Assembly (NCBI GenBank): GCA_028865375.1
Contig: JAGWKJ010000154.1
Coordinates: 1-6,075, forward strand
DNA length: 6,075 nucleotides
Direction: 5' to 3'
Origin: Hyphomicrobiales bacterium
Lineage (GTDB): Bacteria > Pseudomonadota > Alphaproteobacteria > Rhizobiales > Beijerinckiaceae
Under the pieces are notes generated by a model that searched no databases, was not told where the DNA came from, and was given only the letters and a program-made list of their open reading frames with translations. Numbering within the stretch: position 1 is the first letter of the stretch; every line of letters begins with the position of its first letter. This document shows positions 1 through 5,226 of the stretch, piece after piece. The position numbers were made by a program, and so were the translations under genes.

Positions 1-309
1 CGTCGCGGGATCGTCGTCGCCGGCGGCGTCGGGCTCGAAGACCGAGGCCGAATTGACCAGCAACGTCAGCGGCCCCAACGCGGCGCGCGCGGCCGGCACG
101 AGGCCCGCGACCGCGCGCGGGTCGTCGAGGTCGGCGGCGAGCGCGACCGCGCGCGCGCCCTTGGCCCGCAATTCGGAGGCCAGGCGCCCGGCCTCGGCGC
201 CCGACGCGCGATGGTGCAGGGCGACCGCGAACCCTTCCGTGGCGAGCGCGGCCGCGATCGCCGCGCCGATCCGCTTGCCCGCGCCGGTGACGAGCGCCGC
301 CGCTGCCAT
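1..309 (-). CDS. SDR-family oxidoreductase, pteridine reductase/FolM-like (partial, N-terminal 103 codons)
   Basis: Partial gene: the start (ATG at 309-307) is inside the window and the C-terminal part, including the YxxxK catalytic motif, lies beyond the left edge. The protein opens with a Rossmann fold: a beta strand, then the dinucleotide-binding motif TGAGKRIG (residues 8-15), a basic HHR cluster after the second strand (33-35), which in this family usually signals NADPH preference, an AAD motif (58-60), and LLVNSASVFEPD (83-94). The KRIG form of the glycine motif and the N-x-AS-x-FEPD segment are typical of pteridine reductase/dihydromonapterin reductase-like SDRs, which reduce pterins in the cytosol. 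Substrate remains inference because the active site is not visible. The start is supported by a GGAGGAGAG ribosome site a few bases upstream. A 7+7 base inverted repeat lies just before that site. A generic SDR of other specificity is the alternative. Confidence 0.85.
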   Translation of the reverse strand, partial: MAAAALVTGAGKRIGAAIAAALATEGFAVALHHRASGAEAGRLASELRAKGARAVALAADLDDPRAVAGLVPAARAALGPLTLLVNSASVFEPDAAGDDDPAT

Positions 310-321
310 GATCTCTCCTCC

Positions 322-336
322 GTCCCGCCGCGGGAC
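322..336 (-). promoter_or_regulatory. Inverted repeat in the SDR leader
   Basis: GTCCCGC-C-GCGGGAC is a perfect 7-base inverted repeat around one central base. It lies between the AT-rich promoter patch and the ribosome site of the SDR gene, about 13 bases before its ATG. It could be an operator, or a short leader hairpin with a three-base loop that affects translation. Chance occurrence is possible at this GC content. Confidence 0.3.
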
Positions 337-390
337 GCCGATCCGTCGGCCGCCCCGGAACGGGACGATGCGGTCGGCGCGTTCATGGAT

Positions 391-417
391 CGTTAACGAA
401 TTAAGCTTAAAACGAAA
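391..417. promoter_or_regulatory. AT-rich divergent promoter patch with TTAA palindromes
   Basis: This is a short AT-rich island in an otherwise very GC-rich gap. It contains GTTAAC (392-397, palindromic) and TTAAGCTTAA (401-410, a perfect 10-base palindrome), giving three TTAA tetramers at 393, 401 and 407. It sits upstream of both the minus-strand SDR gene and the plus-strand candidate small RNA, so a shared divergent control region is the natural reading. No clean -35/-10 pair could be assigned. The TTAA elements resemble CtrA half-sites, but none has the seven-base spacing of a full CtrA site. Confidence 0.35.
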
Positions 418-512
418 CCGTCCATTCAGACGGACGCGGCGGCCATTCTCCTCCCCCCTCCAGAGGATCCGCCGAAACTTCCCCCAGAGCCGCCCATGGC
501 GGCTCTTTTTTT
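411..512 (+). ncRNA. Candidate trans-acting small RNA with anti-Shine-Dalgarno loop (alpha-r14/cuckoo-like)
   Basis: Three consecutive hairpins can be folded by hand on the plus strand. Hairpin 1 pairs CCGTC (418-422) with GACGG (429-433) over a 6-base loop. Hairpin 2 pairs CGGCGG (437-442) with CCGCCG (469-474), and after a two-base bulge ATTCTC (445-450) with GAGGAT (463-468, one G-U pair), leaving the C-rich loop CTCCCCCCTCCA (451-462). Hairpin 3 is the intrinsic terminator at 486-512. The C-rich segment contains the anti-Shine-Dalgarno pentamer CCTCC twice (450-454, 457-461). Alphaproteobacterial alpha-r14/cuckoo small RNAs (including CcsR of Rhodobacter) are known for C-rich CCUCCUCCC loops that can pair with ribosome sites. 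Membership in that family is inference from architecture. The terminator has no protein gene upstream on its strand, which supports an independent transcript of roughly 100 bases. The 5' end is a guess. Confidence 0.5.
486..512 (+). terminator. Rho-independent terminator
   Basis: AGAGCCGCC (486-494) and GGCGGCTCT (498-506) form a perfect 9-bp stem with a CAT loop, and the stem's final T begins a run of seven Ts (506-512). It works only on the plus strand, since the other side lacks a T-run. No plus-strand protein gene precedes it in the window, so it most likely ends the candidate small RNA. It would also insulate rcdA from upstream transcription. Confidence 0.85.
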
Positions 513-560
513 GCGGATTTTTCCGGCGTCTCCGCGCCCCGCGACGAAACCGCGCGATGC

Positions 561-583
561 GTTAACCTTGATGAAAGGTAAAC
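561..583 (+). promoter_or_regulatory. Inverted repeat with CtrA-like half-site upstream of rcdA
   Basis: GTTAACC (561-567) and GGTAAAC (577-583) are near-perfect inverted arms (6 of 7) separated by nine bases, about 85 bases before the rcdA start. The left arm contains TTAACC, which resembles the CtrA half-site TTAACCAT. The full TTAA-N7-TTAA arrangement is absent. rcdA was found as a CtrA-regulon gene in Caulobacter, so control by CtrA or another dimeric regulator is plausible but unproven. No convincing -10 element could be assigned. Confidence 0.35.
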
Positions 584-667
584 GTCGCCTCCGCCGCGCG
601 CGGCACTAGTCTTGCCACGAAAGGTCCGGGGCGCGCGACGCTCCGCCAAGGCGCGGCCGGGGGAACG

Positions 668-1216
668 ATGGGACAGCTTGCGGGTTTCGAGGACAAGACG
701 GTGTCGTTCGCGCGGCGCCTCGCCCGCTCGGGCGCGTTCAAGGCGCTGTTCAACGAGGGCATGGGACTGGTCGAGGAATCGGCCGCCTACCTCGACGGCA
801 AGGGACGCGAGGATTCCAAGGGTCTCGGCCGGCCCCAAGCGCTCGCCTATGCCACCGAGAGCATGCGCCTGACCACGAGGCTGATGCAGCTCGCCTCGTG
901 GCTGCTGTTGCAGCGCGCCGTCAACGAAGGCGAGATGACGCCGGCCCAGGCGGCGGCGGAAAAGCACAGGGTGCGCCTGTCGCGGCAGGAGATCGCCAGC
1001 GCGCCCGAGACGTTCGAGCAGATGCCCGCGCGCCTGCGCGACCTTTGCACGCGCTCGCTGCGCCTGCAGGACCGCATCCTGCACCTCGACCGCTCGATCC
1101 AGGAAGCCAAGCTCGGCATCGAGCCGCGGCCCGCGGCGCCGACGCCCGTGGCGCGGCAGTGGGAGACCTTGCGCGACGCCTTCGGGCCCGCGGCGGCGGT
1201 CAATCCTCGGTCCTGA
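668..1216 (+). CDS. rcdA: RcdA-family protease adaptor (DUF1465)
   Basis: This 182-residue protein matches the DUF1465/RcdA family in length and in its all-helical make-up. The most recognisable block is the segment around AYATESMRLTTRLMQLASWLL (residues 60-80), followed by QRAVNEGEMT (82-91) and a third helical region near 120-147. The last 30 residues are rich in Pro and Ala and are probably flexible. In Caulobacter RcdA helps CpdR and PopA deliver the master regulator CtrA and other substrates to ClpXP at the cell pole. In other alphaproteobacteria the family is conserved but less studied. The ATG at 668 follows a GGGGGA ribosome site (659-664) at short spacing. The stop lies inside the end of convergent zapA, overlapping by 17 bases. 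A TTAACC-type inverted repeat upstream is a candidate control site. Family call is firm; the exact adaptor role here is inferred. Confidence 0.88.
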   Translation: MGQLAGFEDKTVSFARRLARSGAFKALFNEGMGLVEESAAYLDGKGREDSKGLGRPQALAYATESMRLTTRLMQLASWLLLQRAVNEGEMTPAQAAAEKHRVRLSRQEIASAPETFEQMPARLRDLCTRSLRLQDRILHLDRSIQEAKLGIEPRPAAPTPVARQWETLRDAFGPAAAVNPRS

Positions 1217-1541
1217 CGCCCTGATTCAGCGAGGCCGCGACGCGCTCGACGCGGTCGCGCGCGGTCTCCAGCGCCGCGCGGGCCTCCTCCGCCCCGGCGC
1301 GGCCGCGCGCCAGTTCGGCCTCCAGCGACGCGACCTTGGCCTTGGCCTCGGCCGTTTCGTCGGCGAAGGTGACCGCGGCCATCACCGTGAGGCGCTGGTC
1401 GCCGATCTCGCCGAACGATCCGCGCATCTCCACGATCCGCGCGTCGACCTTGGCCGCGAGGTCCGTCAGCCGGGCTTCGTCGCCCTCCGCGCAGGCCATC
1501 CGATAGGGACGCCCCGCGATCGTCACCGAGACATGCGCCAT
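1200..1541 (-). CDS. zapA: Cell division protein ZapA
   Basis: This 113-residue cytosolic protein has the ZapA pattern. A short N-terminal domain opens with MAHVSVTIAGRPYRMACAEG, followed by a helix with LTDLAAKVDARIVEMR (residues 25-40), then a long Ala/Glu/Arg-rich coiled coil from about 50 to 105. ZapA dimers or tetramers cross-link FtsZ filaments and stabilise the Z-ring. The start at 1541 is chosen over an in-frame start 46 codons upstream because homology begins here, because the upstream piece overlaps the DUF4164 gene, and because a strong GGAAGGAAA ribosome site sits just before it. It is the second gene of an operon, 26 bases after DUF4164. Its 3' end overlaps convergent rcdA. The 5-formyltetrahydrofolate cyclo-ligase gene and 6S RNA often found beside zapA are not here. 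Confidence 0.9.
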   Translation of the reverse strand: MAHVSVTIAGRPYRMACAEGDEARLTDLAAKVDARIVEMRGSFGEIGDQRLTVMAAVTFADETAEAKAKVASLEAELARGRAGAEEARAALETARDRVERVAASLNQGVRTED

Positions 1542-1567
1542 TGCGTTTCCTTCCGCGCCGGGGCGCT

Positions 1568-1837
1568 TCACTCGCCGCCCAGCGTCGCCCGCAGGCCGCG
1601 CCGCGCCGCCTCGATCTTGGCCAGCGCTGCGGTGCGGTCCGACTTGAGCGCCGCGATCTCGCCTACCGCGCTTTCGCATTCGGCGGCCAGCCGCGCGCGG
1701 TCGTCGTCCAACAGGCGAAGCTCTTCGTCGCGGTCGGCATGTCCGGCGTCGATGCGCGCGCGCCGCGCCGCGGCGGCTTCGAGGCGGTCGAGCGCCTTGG
1801 CCAGCGCGGACACCGCCTCGTCGAGAGAATGCGTCAC
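1568..1837 (-). CDS. DUF4164-family coiled-coil protein
   Basis: This 89-residue protein is almost entirely helical: heptad-like Leu/Ala spacing with many Arg, Glu and Asp runs from about residue 5 to 85, no Pro, no Cys and no membrane segment. Length, composition and position directly upstream of zapA match the DUF4164 family of alphaproteobacteria. Its function is unknown. Its pairing with zapA suggests a division-related partner, perhaps acting like the unrelated coiled-coil ZapB, but that is inference. The start is GTG (1837-1835): no ATG exists in frame before the upstream stop, and the protein contains no other Met. The ribosome site before it is poor, so translation may be modest. It is the first gene of the operon, about 25 bases after the predicted transcription start. 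Confidence 0.75.
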   Translation of the reverse strand: MTHSLDEAVSALAKALDRLEAAAARRARIDAGHADRDEELRLLDDDRARLAAECESAVGEIAALKSDRTAALAKIEAARRGLRATLGGE

Positions 1838-1867
1838 GTCGAAGAATCCGTCGGTTGCGCGAGCGGG

Positions 1868-1895
1868 ATTATGCGACGCGTGAAGTCGGCGTCAA
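1868..1895 (-). promoter_or_regulatory. Sigma-70-type promoter of the DUF4164-zapA operon
   Basis: Read on the minus strand, TTGACG (1895-1890) and CATAAT (1873-1868) are separated by 16 bases. Each hexamer matches the housekeeping consensus at 5 of 6 positions. Transcription would start near 1861, leaving a leader of about 25 bases before the GTG start. A GANTC sequence (GAATC, 1844-1848), the CcrM methylation target in many alphaproteobacteria, lies in that leader. The promoter begins less than 20 bases past the end of the GtrA gene, so the operon need not depend on read-through. Confidence 0.65.
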
Positions 1896-1913
1896 CTTTT
1901 GGTCGACATGGCT

Positions 1914-2366
1914 TCAGCTGGCCGCCGGCGCGAACACGAACCTGCGGAAGCCGAAATAGTTCCAGACCATGCCTATCCCGACGCCGACCATGATCGCCAA
2001 GGTCGTGACGGCAAAGTGCGGCGCCAGCGCGCCGAGCGGGCCGAGGCTCGCGGCATAGGCGGCGTAGTTCAGCGCGATGCCCAATCCCGCCACGAGGACA
2101 TAGCGGAGCGATTCGTGCCGGCGGCGCTCGCCTTCGATCTTGAACGTATATCTACGATTGATTGCATAAGTTGTTGCCATTGCAGCCGCAACGGCCGGAG
2201 CTCTGGCGAGCAGAGGCGACAAATGGACGAACGCGATCAAGGCATTGGTCAGTCCCGCATCGACCACGAAGCCGATCCCGCCCGCCGCCGCAAAGCCCAA
2301 CAGCTCGCGCAGGCGCTCGCGCAAGGCGGTTGCCGGCGCGGCATAGGGTTCGGAGGTTGCGCTCAT
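1914..2366 (-). CDS. GtrA-family small membrane protein
   Basis: This 150-residue protein has four predicted membrane helices (about residues 22-47, 52-70, 88-108 and 117-138). It also has the two signature blocks of the GtrA family: NRRYTF (70-75) after helix 2 and NYFGFRRFVF (136-145) at the C-terminus. GtrA-like proteins are inner-membrane proteins thought to flip or present polyprenyl-phosphate-linked sugars for surface glycosylation. They usually sit beside a glycosyltransferase, but none is visible here, so the substrate cannot be inferred. The ATG at 2366 lacks a clear ribosome site, but no better start was seen. It lies 43 bases downstream of the TauE-like gene on the same strand and may be co-transcribed. 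An AT-rich pocket (about 2131-2190, 26 of 60 bases G or C) codes for the helix 2/NRRYTF region. Confidence 0.85.
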   Translation of the reverse strand: MSATSEPYAAPATALRERLRELLGFAAAGGIGFVVDAGLTNALIAFVHLSPLLARAPAVAAAMATTYAINRRYTFKIEGERRRHESLRYVLVAGLGIALNYAAYAASLGPLGALAPHFAVTTLAIMVGVGIGMVWNYFGFRRFVFAPAAS

Positions 2367-2409
2367 CGGGATCAGGTTCGCATCGGTTCGGTTTACGCTT
2401 GCTTAAGGC

Positions 2410-3189
2410 TCATACGATGCGCAGGTCGTGCAGACCTTGGCCGATCAGCACCAAGCCGACCACCAGAGTGAGCGCGTAGATCAAGCCATAGAAGCGTTCG
2501 CCGTCGACCCGGCGCACCAGCCAGACGCCCGCAAAGGTCGCCGCGATGGCCAGCGGAAACAACGTAAACGACGTCTTAAGACTCGTGAAATTCAATTGTC
2601 CTAGAATGATATATGGCAACAACTTCGCCCAATTCGTGATCGCAAAAAACATCGTGGCGGTGCCCGCGAAAATGCGCGGCGGCAGGTTCTGCGGCATCAC
2701 CTGCACTTGGAACGGTGGCGCGCCTTGGTGGCAGACGAAGCTGGTGAAGCCCGCAGCCGCGCCCCAGAACACGCCCGACGCCGCGCCGGGCTTGGCGGTC
2801 GCTTGCGCCCGCCCGCGCCAATGGCGCCACAGCGCCAGCGTCACGAAGCCGAGCGCGATCATGCCGACGAGTATCATCACCGCCGCCTCGGACAGGTGGG
2901 CGGCGAACAGCCATCCGATTCCCACGCCGATCAGCGAACCCGGGATCATGGTCACAAGGTTGCGCGCGTCCCATTCGTGGCGGAACGACCATACGCTGAC
3001 CACGTCCTGCACGATCAGGATCGGGAGCATCACGGCCGCCGCCTCGACCGGCGGGATCGCCAGCGTCAGGAGCGGCACCGACAGGATGCTCATGCCCGTG
3101 AAGCCGCCCTTCGACAGGCCGAGCAGGATCACCGCCGGCACGGCGCAGACGAAGAAAAACAGCGAGGGGAGAGCGGCGGCGGCGGGCAT
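2410..3189 (-). CDS. TauE/SafE-family membrane transporter
   Basis: This 259-residue, highly hydrophobic protein has seven or eight predicted membrane helices and the duplicated layout of the TauE/SafE (formerly DUF81) family. The first half carries GLSKGGFTGMSILSVPLL (24-41) and the second half carries FVCHQGAPPFQVQVMPQ (151-167), the counterpart of the usual AHxGGPP motif. Here Cys replaces the usual Ala before His154, and the last block reads QGAPP. Family members move small anions such as sulfite, sulfoacetate or other organosulfur or organic acids across the inner membrane. The substrate is unknown here. The start at 3189 is chosen because the sequence upstream runs antisense into prpE and does not resemble the family; AGGCG about 10 bases upstream is a modest ribosome site. 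It is divergent from prpE, 132 bases apart. Positions 2581-2640 are only 23 of 60 G or C. Confidence 0.85.
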   Translation of the reverse strand: MPAAAALPSLFFFVCAVPAVILLGLSKGGFTGMSILSVPLLTLAIPPVEAAAVMLPILIVQDVVSVWSFRHEWDARNLVTMIPGSLIGVGIGWLFAAHLSEAAVMILVGMIALGFVTLALWRHWRGRAQATAKPGAASGVFWGAAAGFTSFVCHQGAPPFQVQVMPQNLPPRIFAGTATMFFAITNWAKLLPYIILGQLNFTSLKTSFTLFPLAIAATFAGVWLVRRVDGERFYGLIYALTLVVGLVLIGQGLHDLRIV

Positions 3190-3321
3190 GGACGTCGCCT
3201 GATACCGCCTTCGGGCGGCCTTGCCCAGCGGCACTCGCCTGACCTCCCGTGCCGCGGCGTCGGTTGCGGCGCCGCGGCGCCGTCGGATAGGAACGGGGCG
3301 GTCGTTCGCGGGGAGGGCGAA
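3190..3321. promoter_or_regulatory. Divergent control region between the TauE-like gene and prpE
   Basis: This gap must hold the promoters of both divergent genes. It contains a 5-bp hairpin with a TTCG loop, CCGCC-TTCG-GGCGG (3205-3218), and a perfect 16-base palindrome, CGGCGCCGCGGCGCCG (3267-3282), 39 bases before the prpE start. The palindrome could be an operator for a dimeric regulator. The sequence is so GC-rich that neither element is strong evidence by itself. No clear -35/-10 pair was found on either strand. The prpE ribosome site GGGGAGGG (3310-3317) closes the region. Confidence 0.4.
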
Positions 3322-5214
3322 ATGAGCCGTTATCACGAGACTTATGCGCGTTGGCGCGCCGATCCCTTGGCGTTCTGGGCGGAAGCCGCCCGGGACGTCG
3401 ACTGGTTCAAGCCGCCCGCCACGGTGTTCGACCCCGCGATGGGCGTCTACGGACGCTGGTTCCCCGACGGCATCCTCAACACCTGCCACAACGCGCTCGA
3501 CCGGCACGTGGCGGCCGGCCGCGGGGACCAAGCGGCCCTGATCTACGACAGCCCGCTGGCCGACGCGAAGCGGACCTATACCTATGCCGAGGCGCTGGCG
3601 GAGACGGCGACGCTCGCCGCCGTGCTGGGCGACCTTGGCGTGCGCAAGGGCGACCGCGTCATCGTCTACATGCCGATGATCCCCGAGGCCGTGTTTGCCA
3701 TGCTGGCCTGCGCGCGGCTGGGCGCGGTCCATTCGGTGGTGTTCGGCGGCTTCGCCGCGCGTGAACTGGCGACCCGCATCGACGACGCCGCGCCCGACGT
3801 CATCCTGACCGCGTCATGCGGCATCGAGCCCGGCCGGATCGTCGCCTACAAGCCGCTGGTCGACGAGGCGATCGCGCTGGCCGCGCACAAGCCGGGCAGG
3901 GTGCTGCTGTTCCAGCGCCCGCAGGCGAAGGCGGAGATGCAGGCCTGCCGCGACGTCGATTGGGCGGGGGCGGTCGCGTCCGCGCGCGCGGAGGGCCGGA
4001 GAGCGCCCTGCGCCGAGGTCGCCGCCACCGATCCGCTCTACATCCTCTACACGTCGGGCACGACCGGCCAGCCCAAGGGCATCCTGCGCGACAACGGGGG
4101 CCATCTGGTCGCGCTGATGTGGTCGATGCGCCATCTCTATGGCGTGAAGCCTGGCGAGACGTTCTGGGCGGCGTCGGACATCGGCTGGGTGGTGGGGCAC
4201 AGCTACATCGTCTACGGCCCGTTGGCGCTGGGCGCGACCGGCATCCTCTACGAGGGCAAGCCGGTGGGTACGCCCGACGCCGGCGCCTATTGGCGCGTGA
4301 TCGAGGAATACGGCGTCTCGGCCCTGTTCACCGCGCCGACCGCGTTTCGCGCCATCAAGCGCGACGACCCGCAGGGCAAGCTGCTGGCCGGCCGCGACCT
4401 GTCGAAGTTCCGCACGCTGTTTCTCGCGGGCGAGCGCGCCGATCCCGACACGGTCGCCTGGGCGGAGGCGCTGCTGGACCGGCCGGTGATCGACCATTGG
4501 TGGCAGACCGAGACCGGCTGGTGCATGGTCGGCAATCCGGTGGGTCTCGGCCGATTGCCCGTCAAGCACGGTTCGCCCAGCGTGCCGATGCCCGGCTTCG
4601 AGATCGAGATCCTCGACGAGACCGGCCATCGGGCGCCGGCGGGCAAGATGGGCGAGATCGCGGTCAAGCTGCCCTTGCCGCCCGGCGCCTTTCCCTCGCT
4701 CTACAAAGGCGACGCTAGGATGCGCGAAGCCTACCTTTCGGAGTTCCCCGGCTATTACAAGACGTCGGACGCCGGCTATCGCGACGCGGACGGCTACGTC
4801 TTCGTGATGGGCCGCACCGACGACATCATCAACGTGGCCGGCCACCGCCTCTCGACCGGCGCGATGGAGGAGGTGCTCTCGTCGCACCGCGACGTGGCCG
4901 AATGCGCGGTGATCGGCGTCGCCGACGCGCTGAAGGGCGAGGTGCCCTGCGCGTTCCTCGTGCTGAAAGCGGGCGTCAACCGGCCCCACGGCGAAATCGC
5001 CGCCGAGGCGGTCGCGCTCGTTCGCGACAAGATCGGGCCGGTGGCGGCGTTCCGTCGCGCCGTGGTGGTGCCGCGGCTGCCCAAGACGCGGTCGGGCAAG
5101 ATCCTGCGCGGCACGATGAAGAAGATCGCCGACGGCCAGCCTTGGCAGGCGCCCGCCACCATCGACGACCCCGCGATCCTGGGCGAGATCGCGGGCGCGC
5201 TCGGAACGTCCTGA
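3322..5214 (+). CDS. prpE: Propionyl-CoA synthetase (propionate-CoA ligase)
   Basis: This 630-residue cytosolic enzyme activates propionate with ATP to propionyl-AMP and then propionyl-CoA. Length matches PrpE (Salmonella enzyme 628). The N-terminal ACAS domain begins YHETYARW and includes DWFKPP (32-37) and LNTCHNALDRHV, PrpE-type wording. The adenylate-forming domain carries TSGTTGQPKG (244-253), DIGWVVGHSYIVYGP, and HWWQTETG (392-399). TSDAG (481-485, ribose-binding Asp483) and GRTDDIINVAGHRLSTG (497-513) mark the hinge and start of the mobile C-terminal domain, with the catalytic lysine Lys593 in PKTRSGKILRG (587-597). In related enzymes this lysine is acetylated to switch activity off; no acetyltransferase or deacetylase gene is nearby. 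All key residues are intact. The ATG at 3322 follows GGGGAGGG by four bases. Longer upstream extension is antisense to the transporter gene and rejected. No prpBCD or methylmalonyl genes adjoin. An acetyl-CoA synthetase with broad acyl range is the alternative. Confidence 0.92.
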   Translation: MSRYHETYARWRADPLAFWAEAARDVDWFKPPATVFDPAMGVYGRWFPDGILNTCHNALDRHVAAGRGDQAALIYDSPLADAKRTYTYAEALAETATLAAVLGDLGVRKGDRVIVYMPMIPEAVFAMLACARLGAVHSVVFGGFAARELATRIDDAAPDVILTASCGIEPGRIVAYKPLVDEAIALAAHKPGRVLLFQRPQAKAEMQACRDVDWAGAVASARAEGRRAPCAEVAATDPLYILYTSGTTGQPKGILRDNGGHLVALMWSMRHLYGVKPGETFWAASDIGWVVGHSYIVYGPLALGATGILYEGKPVGTPDAGAYWRVIEEYGVSALFTAPTAFRAIKRDDPQGKLLAGRDLSKFRTLFLAGERADPDTVAWAEALLDRPVIDHWWQTETGWCMVGNPVGLGRLPVKHGSPSVPMPGFEIEILDETGHRAPAGKMGEIAVKLPLPPGAFPSLYKGDARMREAYLSEFPGYYKTSDAGYRDADGYVFVMGRTDDIINVAGHRLSTGAMEEVLSSHRDVAECAVIGVADALKGEVPCAFLVLKAGVNRPHGEIAAEAVALVRDKIGPVAAFRRAVVVPRLPKTRSGKILRGTMKKIADGQPWQAPATIDDPAILGEIAGALGTS

Positions 5215-5226
5215 CCGCGCGCGTCC

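Noticed and set aside
357..383. EcfG-type general-stress promoter (GGAAC ... CGTT) ahead of the candidate small RNA
   Set aside because: The elements are present, but the spacing is 18 bases rather than the usual 16-17; too weak to call without start-site data.
449..461. G-quadruplex on the minus strand opposite the C-rich loop
   Set aside because: Only one G-tract is longer than three, so at best a weak two-layer structure; the hairpin RNA explains the sequence better.
53..565. Plus-strand open frame (170 codons) opposite the SDR gene and across the small-RNA region
   Set aside because: It reads Arg/Ala/Ser-rich low-complexity sequence antisense to a clear Rossmann fold and runs straight through the intrinsic terminator.
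407..1084. Minus-strand open frame (225 codons) opposite rcdA
   Set aside because: Shadow of rcdA; composition is not protein-like and it would also cover the terminator and candidate small RNA.
1200..1216. 6S RNA downstream of zapA
   Set aside because: This is its common location in proteobacteria, but zapA runs directly into convergent rcdA here, leaving no room.
2707..3321. A 205-codon in-frame extension upstream of prpE
   Set aside because: It is antisense to the TauE-like gene, has low-complexity Arg/His-rich sequence, and the strong ribosome site and PrpE homology both begin at 3322.
3190..3732. A 181-codon N-terminal extension of the TauE-like protein
   Set aside because: It runs antisense through the prpE control region and the start of prpE, with no resemblance to the family; the membrane protein begins at 3189.
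3814..4989. Long minus-strand open frame (391 codons) opposite prpE
   Set aside because: A typical GC-rich shadow frame, rich in Arg, His and Ala with no domain, opposite a gene with intact catalytic motifs.
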